Assembly (NCBI GenBank): GCA_002498725.1
Contig: DAIJ01000017.1
Span: 1 to 64,000 of the forward strand
Source: Euryarchaeota archaeon UBA23
GTDB taxonomy: Archaea; Thermoplasmatota; Poseidoniia; Poseidoniales; Thalassarchaeaceae
Length of the DNA: 64,000 nt
Direction of reading: 5' to 3'
In this document: piece after piece, positions 36,990 through 45,251 of the stretch
Numbering within the stretch: position 1 is the stretch's first letter
Layout of the letters: every line of letters starts with the position of its first letter
Notes under the pieces: model-generated
The model's input: only the letters and a program-made list of their open reading frames with translations
The model's database searches: none
What the model was told of the DNA's origin: nothing
Program-made: the position numbers and the translations under genes

Positions 36990-37430
36990 TTGGGTCGTGG
37001 ACTATTCTCTGGGCCTAAGATGAAAAAGGATCGCAAGCGTTTCCGATGGAATGAGCGTAAATTTAAGAATCGTGAAACCAAGAGACGTCAAGGTGGTGTA
37101 CTCAAACATGACCCTTTGCGAGGATCTACGCAAGCAAAAGGAATCGTTATTGAAAAAGTCGGTATTGAAGCCAAACAACCTAACTCCGGAATCAGGAAGG
37201 CGGTGAAAATTTCTTTAATACGAACCGGTAATAAACTAACTGCATTCGCTCCCGGAGATGGAGCGATTTCCTTTATAGACGAACACGATGAAGTTCTTGT
37301 TGAGGGAATAGGTGGTAGAATGGGTCGTTCATATGGGGATTTACCAGGTGTCCGATTCAAGGTTATCAAGGTTAACGGCGTATCTTTAGATGAGATGGTT
37401 AGAGGAAGAAAAGAGAAACCGGTTAGGTGA
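36990..37430 (+). CDS. rps12: Ribosomal protein uS12
   Basis: uS12 sits at the decoding centre. The 146-residue protein has the archaeal/eukaryotic start GRGLFSGPKMKKDRKRFRW, the conserved loop KQPNSGIRKAVK and the C-terminal GDLPGVRFKVIKVNG. TTG 36990 is six bases after the Shine-Dalgarno GGTGA (36979-36983), while TTG 36984 would touch it, so 36990 is preferred. It starts the uS12-uS7-EF-2 run, the archaeal str operon, and is divergent from the UbiD gene. Confidence 0.95.
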   Translation: MGRGLFSGPKMKKDRKRFRWNERKFKNRETKRRQGGVLKHDPLRGSTQAKGIVIEKVGIEAKQPNSGIRKAVKISLIRTGNKLTAFAPGDGAISFIDEHDEVLVEGIGGRMGRSYGDLPGVRFKVIKVNGVSLDEMVRGRKEKPVR

Positions 37431-37434
37431 TATC

Positions 37435-38040
37435 ATGTCAGATGCAGATTCGCAACAACCTTCTCCAATTGCCGGCATTGGAACTATGGTTTTTGGAAAG
37501 TGGGATGCTACTGAGGTTGTCTGTGGGGATCCCGGTTTGGCACCTTACATTAATTTGACAACAATAGGGACTCCACACAGTGGTGGACGCCATGCTAACG
37601 CTTGGTTTGGAAAGGCCAAATTGTCAGTTATTGAGAGATTCATAAATAATCTTATGCGCAGTGGCAAATTTAGTGGTAAAAAACAACATTGTGCTAAAGC
37701 ATTTGAATCCGCTCTAGATAGTATAGCAGAGAGAACTGGTGAAAATCCGCTTCAACATTTCATAAATGCTATTGTTAATTCTGCACCTTGTGAAGAAACA
37801 ACTAGGATTAAATTCGGAGCAGTTAGTCAGCCAAAGGCTGTGGACTCTTCTCCAAGTCGTAGATTAGATGTGGCTCTTAGAAATTTATCAAAAGGTTGTG
37901 CTTCTGCCACCGCAAAGAGTACCAGAACTCTTGAACAAGGAATAATTTCTGAAATTAATAAGGCAGCAGCAGGAGATGTAAGTTCCTTTGCAGTTGGTAA
38001 GAAGGACGAGATTGAGCGTATTGCGGCGTCTGCTCGTTGA
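37435..38040 (+). CDS. rps7: Ribosomal protein uS7
   Basis: uS7 nucleates assembly of the 30S head. The 201-residue archaeal-length protein contains RFINNLMRSGKFSGKK, NPLQHFINAIVNSAPCEET and RRLDVALRNL, all conserved in the family. ATG 37435 has GGTGA five bases upstream; the frame extends back into rps12 but that part is the other gene. It follows rps12 closely and is separated from EF-2 by 98 bases that hold a strong inverted repeat. Confidence 0.95.
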   Translation: MSDADSQQPSPIAGIGTMVFGKWDATEVVCGDPGLAPYINLTTIGTPHSGGRHANAWFGKAKLSVIERFINNLMRSGKFSGKKQHCAKAFESALDSIAERTGENPLQHFINAIVNSAPCEETTRIKFGAVSQPKAVDSSPSRRLDVALRNLSKGCASATAKSTRTLEQGIISEINKAAAGDVSSFAVGKKDEIERIAASAR

Positions 38041-38067
38041 TAACTGTCAATTACTATTCTTACTTGG

Positions 38068-38088
38068 TTGTATCACGAAGTGATACAA
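38068..38088. promoter_or_regulatory. Perfect nine-pair inverted repeat with GAA loop upstream of EF-2
   Basis: TTGTATCAC (38068-38076) and GTGATACAA (38080-38088) are perfect complements around GAA, 50 bases before the EF-2 ATG and 27 after the uS7 stop. A C-GAA-G triloop is an unusually stable DNA and RNA mini-hairpin. It could be a repressor dyad, an mRNA hairpin or a boundary between the ribosomal genes and EF-2. Confidence 0.55.
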
Positions 38089-38138
38089 TTGGATTTATGA
38101 ACCAATGTTAGGTCGCTGCTCTATCCAAAGGTGGTTCA

Positions 38139-40346
38139 ATGGGTCGTAAGGAAGACAATATCGCAAGAGCGACAGAAGTAATGCATCAGCGTGAACGTAT
38201 TCGCAATCTAGCCATTGCGGCACATATTGACCATGGAAAGACCACTTTGTCAGATAATCTAATTGCTGGCGCAGGAATGATGTCTGAGGATCTAGCCGGA
38301 AAATCCCGAGTTCTTGATTTCGATGAGCAAGAGAGCGCTCGTGGAATTACAATTAATGCTGCAAGTGCATCAATGGTTCACAAAGTTGGTGATGACGATT
38401 ATCTGATCAATCTCATTGATACGCCTGGTCACGTTGACTTTGGTGGCGACGTAACACGAGCCATGAGAGCTGTTGATGGCTGTATCATTCTTGCATGTGC
38501 AGTGGAAGGAACAATGCCTCAGACGGAGACTGTAGTCCGACAAGCTCTGAAGGAGAAAGTCAGGCCAGTTTTATTCATAAATAAGGTAGATCGACTCATC
38601 AATGAATTACAAATTGATGGTCCTGAAATGATGAAGCGATTCGAAAAAATAATTCTTAAAGTGAATAAATTAATCTCAACTTTCGCTCCAGAAGACGTGA
38701 AGAAAGATTGGCAAGTGTCAGTACAAAATGGAACGGTCGCTTTTGGTTCGGCCTACTATAACTGGGGTATGTCAATGCCTTTTATGGCAAAATCAGGCCT
38801 AAATTTCAAGGATATTTTTGAGCATTGTGCCGCCGATGATCAAAAAGCATTAGCCAAAAAAGCTCCAGTCCATGAGGTATTGCTTGATATGGCAGTAGAA
38901 CAATTACCTTCCCCTCTAATTTCTCAAAAATATCGAATCCCTAATATTTGGCAAGGAGATTTAGAATCTGTTGAAGGAAAGGCCATGATGGAATGTGATT
39001 CTAGTGGACCTCTTTCTCTCATGATAACCAAGATTTGGATGGACCCTCATGCAGGAGAAGTAGCAGTTGGTCGAGTTTATTCTGGATCTATTAAACACGG
39101 AGAATCTCTGTGGGCAATTGGTGGAGCAAAAGCGGAGAGGGTACAACAAGTTGCTATGATGGTAGGTGGTGATCGAATACAAGTTCCTGAAGTAACTGCA
39201 GGAAATATTGCAGCCATTACGGGAATACGGAGTGCAGCAGCTGGTGTAACTATCGCGCGTGACAAAGATGCAGAACCATTCGAGGCGATAAGGCATTACT
39301 CAGAACCGGTGGTTACTGTTGCTGTTGAACCAAAGGCTATGAAAGATCTACCTAAATTCATAGGAGCACTTCAGGGCCTTGCTAAATCCGACGCTTCTTT
39401 ACAAGTTAAGACTAATCAAGAAACAGGTGAAGCGCTTCTTGCTGGAATGGGTGAATTGCATCTTGAAATTACAGTCTATCGTCTTGAAGAAGAGCAGGGT
39501 ATCAAAGTTAAGGTTAGTGAGCCAATTGTAGTTTACAGAGAGTCCGTTGAATCTAATAATTCTGGACGACCATTTGAAGGTAAATCACCAAATCGTCACA
39601 ATCGTTTCTACTTGGAGGCCGAGCCTCTTTCTCCAGAAGTTGTTCAAGCACTCCGCGAAGGTCATTTTGGAGACGGAACAATTAGAAATAAAGATGCCAA
39701 GTCCGTTGGAGATAAATTTGCTGAATTCGGCATGGAAAAAAATTTGATGCGGAAGATTTACGCCATACATGGAACTAATGTTCTGGTAAATGACACCAAG
39801 GGTATTCAAAATCTTCATGAAACTAGAGAACTAATAATTGAAGGATTCAATGAAGTCTGTAAAAAGGGACCTGTCGCAGATGAACCTTTGATGGGAGTAA
39901 TGTTAAGATTAGTAGATGCTAAACTCCATGAGGATGCAATTCATCGCGGACCAGCTCAGACAATACCTGCTGTTAGGAATGCATGTAAAGGTGCTTTGAT
40001 ACGTTCTCGACCGGTAATACTTGAGCCTATGCAAAATCTTCGTGTTGATGCTCCTAATGACGTAATTGGAGGTGTGACCAGAGAAGTTACTAACAGACGT
40101 GGAATAATTGAGGATATGCCAGTAGACGGCGGAACTGCCTCAGTAATCGGTAAGATGCCAGTGGCCGAAACATTTGGTTTCTCTAATGACATACGTGCGG
40201 CTAGTCAAGGACGTGCTGTATGGAATACTGAAAATGCTGGTTTTGAAATACTACCAATTTCATTATTCGATAAGACTGTTGGTGAAATACGTGAACGAAA
40301 GGGTCTCAAACCTGAAGTCCCTGTAGAAGCGAATTATTCTGATTAA
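38139..40346 (+). CDS. fusA: Elongation factor EF-2
   Basis: EF-2 is the GTPase that drives ribosomal translocation. The 735-residue protein has the P-loop AHIDHGKTT, switch II DTPGHVDFGG and the NKVD motif, then domains II-V. The diphthamide target histidine is kept at about residue 602 in DAIHRGPAQ, and Dph6 is encoded at 28558. GGTGG lies before ATG 38139. Length is standard for archaea. It is the last gene of the str-type group here; EF-1 alpha does not follow. Confidence 0.97.
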   Translation: MGRKEDNIARATEVMHQRERIRNLAIAAHIDHGKTTLSDNLIAGAGMMSEDLAGKSRVLDFDEQESARGITINAASASMVHKVGDDDYLINLIDTPGHVDFGGDVTRAMRAVDGCIILACAVEGTMPQTETVVRQALKEKVRPVLFINKVDRLINELQIDGPEMMKRFEKIILKVNKLISTFAPEDVKKDWQVSVQNGTVAFGSAYYNWGMSMPFMAKSGLNFKDIFEHCAADDQKALAKKAPVHEVLLDMAVEQLPSPLISQKYRIPNIWQGDLESVEGKAMMECDSSGPLSLMITKIWMDPHAGEVAVGRVYSGSIKHGESLWAIGGAKAERVQQVAMMVGGDRIQVPEVTAGNIAAITGIRSAAAGVTIARDKDAEPFEAIRHYSEPVVTVAVEPKAMKDLPKFIGALQGLAKSDASLQVKTNQETGEALLAGMGELHLEITVYRLEEEQGIKVKVSEPIVVYRESVESNNSGRPFEGKSPNRHNRFYLEAEPLSPEVVQALREGHFGDGTIRNKDAKSVGDKFAEFGMEKNLMRKIYAIHGTNVLVNDTKGIQNLHETRELIIEGFNEVCKKGPVADEPLMGVMLRLVDAKLHEDAIHRGPAQTIPAVRNACKGALIRSRPVILEPMQNLRVDAPNDVIGGVTREVTNRRGIIEDMPVDGGTASVIGKMPVAETFGFSNDIRAASQGRAVWNTENAGFEILPISLFDKTVGEIRERKGLKPEVPVEANYSD

Positions 40347-40349
40347 TAA

Positions 40350-42035
40350 TCAGTTTATTCTTACTAATTGAAAATCAGTCATATCTCTTAGTATGTCTAC
40401 AGCAGCGCTTTGTTCTAATTTATCGAGACAATCATGTGCTATACGATGGTGTTGCATAGCCCTATCCATGGCATACTGAATCGATCCGTTTTCTTCCAGT
40501 TCCTTTACAGCATTGTTCAACTCACCCTTAGGATCATTTTCAGTTCCGAACAATTTCTTGAATGTTTTTAATTCATTACCACTTTCTAGAGCATGTATCG
40601 CGATTAGAGTTCTTTTTCCTTGTATTATATCGCTTCCTGCTGGTTTCCCTAGTGTTTCTGTGTCACTAGTCATATCTATGTAGTCGTCCATTATTTGGAA
40701 ACATAATCCAAGATTAAGTCCCCATGATGCCATATTTTGTACCGTTTCTTTATTCGCTCCTGCAAGAATTGCTCCAGTTTCAGAGCAAGTCTCAAACATT
40801 GCACTAGTTTTACCTGCAATCATAGCGATGTAATCTTCCTCTGATACAATTTCTCTATCTTCAAACTCAAAGTCTTCTTGCTGACCTTCAGCTACTCTTC
40901 TTACCATTTCTCCTATGGTGCTGACGACATGACGAAGGTGCGAATCGTCTATATTAGGACTATCTGCTAACATTTCAAAACCCAAAGCCAGCATCGCATC
41001 TCCTGCGTTAATAGCCGTGGGGTCGTCATATGCTATGTGGACTGCATCCAACCCTCTCCTTATTGGGTCTTGATCCATTATGTCGTCATGGACTAGGGTG
41101 AAGTTGTGGATTATCTCTATACATGCGCCAAGGGTATAATGTCCTTCATGTACATTACCCACTGCATCTCCTACTAAGTATGGGAGTATTGCACGTAGCC
41201 TCTTACCCCCTCCCTTGAAAAGATGCGACATTGCTCCACGCAATCTATCTTGTTTTATTTTAGAAAGATTATCTTGGATTACACCTTCGACCACATTTCT
41301 GTGTACTCCTAAGGTCTTCAGTAAATTATCAGTAGATCCACTTTTATCTCTAATTATTAATTCACCACATCTTATAATTTCATCCTTTGGTGATTTAATG
41401 ATATCATCGATATTTGCATTCCCGTCATCAAGAAACTCCCTCACTATGGCTTCAAACCAAGGGGCTATGAGTTGATTTTTCCAACGTCCTTTGTGTGTCA
41501 TCATTTCTTTTAATTGCTGATTATCTAACCAGTCGATAGCCTGGATTTCATTTTTATTGTAATTAACTTCACAATCAGCCTTCACAATCATGACATGATC
41601 TATTTCATGCTCTACCCATTCTTTATCCCATCTACACCTATATTCAAATCGTCCAATATGGTTAAAATTCCATTTTTCAGTAGTAGATCTTGAAATGCCT
41701 AATTCCTGCTCCAGTTTTCTTCTTGCAGCTTCCTTTAATGAATTGATATCTTTTGGATCTCCATCAATATCCAAGGGATGGCTACAGCATGAATTGGCCC
41801 AAACTCTAGGGAAGGTTATTTTCTCCCCCGATCTTTGTTGTACAAGCAAACGGTTTTGTGAATCATAAATGAGTACGCTAAATGCACGGTGTAAAATTCC
41901 TTCTTTACGATGTGAATCTAATTTTGATACACAACCAATGACATTATCATTTGTATCAAGTGCAAGACAATTTTCTTCCATCATCTCAGCCTGTTCCTCA
42001 TTGTAATCAACAAGGTAATCTTGATCAGAAGACAT
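40350..42035 (-). CDS. Fusion of type I IPP isomerase and geranylgeranyl diphosphate synthase
   Basis: One 561-residue chain joins two successive isoprenoid enzymes. Residues 1-210 are a Nudix-type (type I) isopentenyl diphosphate isomerase: WANSCCSHP holds the catalytic cysteine and EHEIDH the catalytic/metal acidic region. Residues about 240-561 are an all-alpha trans-prenyl synthase with first Asp-rich motif DDIMD, second motif DDYIDM, and a phenylalanine five residues before the first motif, the size-limiting residue of archaeal C20 synthases. The product is therefore probably geranylgeranyl diphosphate for ether lipids. There is no stop or frameshift at the join. Most archaea use an FMN-dependent type II isomerase instead. 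Confidence 0.92.
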   Translation of the reverse strand: MSSDQDYLVDYNEEQAEMMEENCLALDTNDNVIGCVSKLDSHRKEGILHRAFSVLIYDSQNRLLVQQRSGEKITFPRVWANSCCSHPLDIDGDPKDINSLKEAARRKLEQELGISRSTTEKWNFNHIGRFEYRCRWDKEWVEHEIDHVMIVKADCEVNYNKNEIQAIDWLDNQQLKEMMTHKGRWKNQLIAPWFEAIVREFLDDGNANIDDIIKSPKDEIIRCGELIIRDKSGSTDNLLKTLGVHRNVVEGVIQDNLSKIKQDRLRGAMSHLFKGGGKRLRAILPYLVGDAVGNVHEGHYTLGACIEIIHNFTLVHDDIMDQDPIRRGLDAVHIAYDDPTAINAGDAMLALGFEMLADSPNIDDSHLRHVVSTIGEMVRRVAEGQQEDFEFEDREIVSEEDYIAMIAGKTSAMFETCSETGAILAGANKETVQNMASWGLNLGLCFQIMDDYIDMTSDTETLGKPAGSDIIQGKRTLIAIHALESGNELKTFKKLFGTENDPKGELNNAVKELEENGSIQYAMDRAMQHHRIAHDCLDKLEQSAAVDILRDMTDFQLVRIN

Positions 42036-42095
42036 TGAAATCTGTTCTCGCGAAATGAAGCCTACATATAATCAAAATGGGTTTCTAACTAGTTC

Positions 42096-42893
42096 TCATG
42101 CCTCATTTACAATCTTAGTGCCTATTGTGGAACCTTCTTCAATCAATTCTATAACTCTATCTGGTTTCCTGCCATCAATCATCCAAACATCACTAAGAAA
42201 TTCAGAAATCTTCTCTGCGCTGCTAACTTTCAGTTTTATCCCCCCGGTGACGTCTATTCTAGAATCATGATCACCAGTTAATACTGATCCGGATTTCCAT
42301 AAACTAATTAATTTTGAATCTGAATTACCCGGTGGTGAACTAAGTAAACCCTCAGCATCTCCCAAAAGAAAAATAGCATGTGTAATATCTTCTATTTCCT
42401 TTGAAAATCTTACCATTATGTCATCGCCTGATAATATCCCAAATTCTTTAGGTTTTTCACAATCTACTACGTCACCAAATGTAGTCTTAATCAATCCTTT
42501 TTCTTGACTCATAAATTCCGAAATAGAACCAGTAAATTCCGGACCCGTACCATTAGCCCAATCAGATGGCGGATGACTTTCAGTCTTCAAATCAAAACTT
42601 TCTAATTCACTCCTTACCAATCCATTTAATCTTAACATATCTTTTCTTACTTCACACACCGCATCGAATTGACTATCTTCAATAGACTCAATTTTACCTT
42701 CTTTAAGACGCCATTTTTTTGCTTTCATGTGCCCGAAAGATCCTGCACCGTGAACAATGATTATTGAATGACCCAAATCAGATAAATCTCTTACCATTTG
42801 AGATAGATGCTTCATTTTTTCAATATCGGGAGTCATCAATTTACTCTTATCTGTAATTAGCCCGCCACCCCATTTCATGAGTATTTTGGCCAT
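42096..42893 (-). CDS. Isopentenyl phosphate kinase
   Basis: This amino-acid-kinase-fold enzyme phosphorylates isopentenyl phosphate to IPP, the last step of the modified archaeal mevalonate route. The 265-residue protein starts MAKILMKWGGGLIT, has VHGAGSFGHMKA with the family's catalytic histidine, and GILSGDDIMVRF with LLGDAEGLLS near the C-terminal nucleotide site. It lies 60 bases upstream of the isomerase/prenyl synthase fusion on the same strand, so three steps to the C20 precursor are coded in two genes of one probable operon. Confidence 0.9.
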   Translation of the reverse strand: MAKILMKWGGGLITDKSKLMTPDIEKMKHLSQMVRDLSDLGHSIIIVHGAGSFGHMKAKKWRLKEGKIESIEDSQFDAVCEVRKDMLRLNGLVRSELESFDLKTESHPPSDWANGTGPEFTGSISEFMSQEKGLIKTTFGDVVDCEKPKEFGILSGDDIMVRFSKEIEDITHAIFLLGDAEGLLSSPPGNSDSKLISLWKSGSVLTGDHDSRIDVTGGIKLKVSSAEKISEFLSDVWMIDGRKPDRVIELIEEGSTIGTKIVNEA

Positions 42894-42980
42894 CTTACTC
42901 GTACTCTCGAGACGAACCTCCTTCTTTGTCTTTGTTAGTGAATCGATAGTCTAGAAATATTAAAAATATCATAATAATCC

Positions 42981-42988
42981 AATTATAT
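42981..42988 (+). promoter_or_regulatory. TATA-like element for the gene at 43038
   Basis: AATTATAT lies 50 bases before the ATG at 43038 in a divergent gap, with AT-rich flanks including ATATTAAAAATAT at 42957-42969. A start of transcription about 25 bases downstream would give a short leader. Prediction by position only. Confidence 0.3.
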
Positions 42989-43037
42989 CTACATTTGAAA
43001 TGGTCAGGTTCTTGACTCAGAGTATCTTCGAACCTTT

Positions 43038-43361
43038 ATGAGTGATGAGTCAGAGATTGAGATTTTCCAACGTTGGCTACAAAATCGTCTTGATGATGTG
43101 TCGCAAATTGGGGACGAAAAAGAGCGTGAAAGGATAACTAAGCAGATCCAGTATTCGATCCAGTCTTGTATAGAATATCGCGCTAGAAGAGATCTTGTTA
43201 GAAATATAGCTGATCCTTTTGTCACGAGAGAATCTCCAGTCAGGGTTGTACAGGAAGGCGAGGTAAAATCTACCACTCTCATTGATGGAGTATGTGACTC
43301 TTGTAGCGCTAAAATACCTGTAGACTTAGATTTCTGTCCATTATGTGGCCATCTTGAATGA
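43038..43361 (+). CDS. Small C-terminal zinc-ribbon protein, unknown
   Basis: A 107-residue protein: a charged helical N-terminal two-thirds (EIEIFQRWLQNRLDD to RRDLVRNIADPF) and a C-terminal zinc ribbon CDSC, eleven residues, CPLCG. The ribbon type is common in archaeal regulators and ribosome-linked proteins. It reads toward the ZPR1 gene, and the two overlap by 21 bases at their 3' ends. No known family recognised. Confidence 0.65.
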   Translation: MSDESEIEIFQRWLQNRLDDVSQIGDEKERERITKQIQYSIQSCIEYRARRDLVRNIADPFVTRESPVRVVQEGEVKSTTLIDGVCDSCSAKIPVDLDFCPLCGHLE

Positions 43362-43964
43362 ATCATCTAGATCTGAACTATCGAAAACAGGGATTTGTGG
43401 ACCTAATGATAGATTAGCAATATCTTCTTTTTTTAGATCCCAACTTTTAGCCTTTTGATGAAGAATTTGCGAATGTCCCATGGGATCAAGAAGCAATAAT
43501 TCTACACTCGAATTCCCGTTTTTAATTGAATTGATTTTTCCTATAAGTTCTTCACATGCCTCAACATCTTTTTTCCCTTTTTCTCCTTCTGATAATGCTG
43601 ATCTGTAAATAATTCCAATTGCATCTTCAAATCTTTTGAAAACCCCTTCTACATTAGAAACATATCCGGTTGCGTTATCGCCAGGTTCAACTTCTAGTCC
43701 CAATTCAACTAATCTTACTGTGCAGGAAGAGGATCTAACTACTCTAGTTGCCAGATCATCAGCACTACTAACAATAATTGACCATGCACTTGGTTTCTTT
43801 CCTTCGGCGGGAATAAAGTCAGTATTTTTCCAACCACATGAATTACATACGATAGTCATTTCTGTATGTTCTCCAAAGTATGGTATTTCTGAAATATTTA
43901 CAATAAGATTTAACCCCTCATTTGAATGACAGATTGGACATGGTTGATGAACAATACTTTCCAT
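43341..43964 (-). CDS. ZPR1-type zinc-finger protein, single module
   Basis: Eukaryotic ZPR1 is an EF-1 alpha chaperone built from two zinc-finger plus jelly-roll modules. This 207-residue protein is one module: CPIC at residue 9, then CNSCGWK, then the beta domain with VVRSSSCTVRLVELGLEVEPGD, YVSNVEGVF and a helical region. Archaeal homologues are single-module and poorly studied. It lies nine bases after sepF on the same strand, so the two are probably cotranscribed. Confidence 0.85.
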   Translation of the reverse strand: MESIVHQPCPICHSNEGLNLIVNISEIPYFGEHTEMTIVCNSCGWKNTDFIPAEGKKPSAWSIIVSSADDLATRVVRSSSCTVRLVELGLEVEPGDNATGYVSNVEGVFKRFEDAIGIIYRSALSEGEKGKKDVEACEELIGKINSIKNGNSSVELLLLDPMGHSQILHQKAKSWDLKKEDIANLSLGPQIPVFDSSDLDDSFKMAT

Positions 43965-43973
43965 CCCAAAACC

Positions 43974-44423
43974 TCAGAATCGTGATACAGTTCTATCTGC
44001 AACTGCAAATTCAGATGGCAGTAACAATAATCTTGATTGACCTAATCTAACTACCATCCCTGATAGGTCTTCTTCAACAAATACTTGAATACGTTCAATC
44101 GCAATTTTTAATTCAGTTTCAGCAGTCATTAACCTACTCATTTCTATAATCACAACATCGCCATCAGAAACCCAGTTTAGAATTTCTGGTATTCCAGTAA
44201 TATCGTCTAATATTGCTCTATGTACAATGACATCGCCCTTTCCACGCGACACCGGTGCATCCGAGTATATTTCGCCAAGATCGTGATAATTTTGTCCGAC
44301 ATCAACTCCATTAGAAGTATGATTATCCGGAATACTTGGCATCTCGATCCATCGAGGCGCGTCCTTCTCCTGCTTCCTCACAAACAGCCGACAACACTCA
44401 TGCTCCTTGAGTAATACGGTCAA
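43974..44423 (-). CDS. sepF: Cell division protein SepF
   Basis: SepF tethers FtsZ to the membrane in most FtsZ-bearing archaea. The C-terminal core is present: GDVIVHRAILDDITGIPEIL, DGDVVIIEMSRL and MVVRLGQSRLLLLPSEF, ending in VADRTVSRF. The longest frame gives 149 residues from 44423. The alternative ATG 44342 would remove a 27-residue Cys/Lys-rich leader that does not resemble the usual amphipathic membrane anchor. Which start is used affects how it binds the membrane. FtsZ itself is not in the window. Confidence 0.8.
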   Translation of the reverse strand: MTVLLKEHECCRLFVRKQEKDAPRWIEMPSIPDNHTSNGVDVGQNYHDLGEIYSDAPVSRGKGDVIVHRAILDDITGIPEILNWVSDGDVVIIEMSRLMTAETELKIAIERIQVFVEEDLSGMVVRLGQSRLLLLPSEFAVADRTVSRF

Positions 44424-44514
44424 ATAACGGTCAATCCTACGGTATAGGTAGATTGCATTCTTTCATCTACTTCTCCCGTCGGATTGATAAGGGGCCGGAA
44501 TTGAGTAGGTACTA

Positions 44515-44531
44515 TTGGGAAAGTATCCCAA
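44515..44531 (+). promoter_or_regulatory. Six-pair inverted repeat just upstream of psmB
   Basis: TTGGGA-AAGTA-TCCCAA lies 16 bases before the psmB start, ahead of its ribosome site (GGTTGAT). A hairpin or small operator is possible. Six-base arms are within chance expectation, though psmA also has a hairpin close to its start. Confidence 0.3.
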
Positions 44532-44546
44532 GCAGGTTGATTTGAG

Positions 44547-45173
44547 ATGAGTGCGGTTGGCGATGTAGTAAAGACAGGAACGAGCACTGTAGGAATCACA
44601 TTCGACGGGGGGGTTGTTGTGGGTGCTGATCACAGAGCCACTATGGGTCATTTTATTGCTAACAAAAGCGTTCAAAAGTTATTTAGAATTTCCAATAATG
44701 TTGCTCTAACTACAGCCGGACTAGTGGGACATGCCCAATCACTTTCTCGAACTCTAGCCGCTGAATTAAGGTTATACGAGTTGAAGCGTAATCAATCAAT
44801 GACTGTTAGAGGTGCTGCTACCCTTACTGCTAATATCCTTGTAGGCCGTCCCCATTATGTTCAATTACTAATTGTTGGTGTTGATGAAGATGGACCAAGT
44901 GTATACAGCATTGACTCAGCAGGAGGGGCGATTCCCGACTCGTATTGCGCTACAGGATCAGGTAGTCCATTCATGTATGGTGTTCTTGAAGACCAGTTTA
45001 AGCATGGTATGAATGAAAAGGAAGCACTAAAAGTAGCTGCTAAGGCCCTATTAGCGTCTGCCCAGAGGGACGCTGCAAGCGGAAACGGTATGGATTTAGC
45101 CGTAATAACTCAAGAAAAGGGCTTTCAATTACTTTCAGAAGAAGAAGTAGATAAATTACTTTCCAATATTTGA
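44547..45173 (+). CDS. psmB: 20S proteasome beta subunit
   Basis: PsmB provides the proteolytic sites of the 20S proteasome. The first eleven residues are a propeptide ending in Gly, and self-cleavage exposes Thr12 of TGTSTVGI as the catalytic nucleophile. The conserved lysine and aspartate follow in GADHRATMG and FIANKSV. C-terminal GSGSPFMYGVLE and SGNGMDLAVI match the family. It is divergent from sepF and 78 bases upstream of fttA, in a position unlike psmA's superoperon. Confidence 0.96.
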   Translation: MSAVGDVVKTGTSTVGITFDGGVVVGADHRATMGHFIANKSVQKLFRISNNVALTTAGLVGHAQSLSRTLAAELRLYELKRNQSMTVRGAATLTANILVGRPHYVQLLIVGVDEDGPSVYSIDSAGGAIPDSYCATGSGSPFMYGVLEDQFKHGMNEKEALKVAAKALLASAQRDAASGNGMDLAVITQEKGFQLLSEEEVDKLLSNI

Positions 45174-45251
45174 TTACACTCCATGGCATTGTGCCAAACA
45201 TCCTCTCTAGAGGGTCGTACAAGGGTGGAGAGTGCTCAGGAGTGAGCGAAA

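Noticed and set aside
45180..45250. Small palindromes (GGCA-TTG-TGCC, CCTCT-CT-AGAGG) before fttA
   Set aside because: Arms of four to five bases are expected by chance and are not next to a ribosome site.
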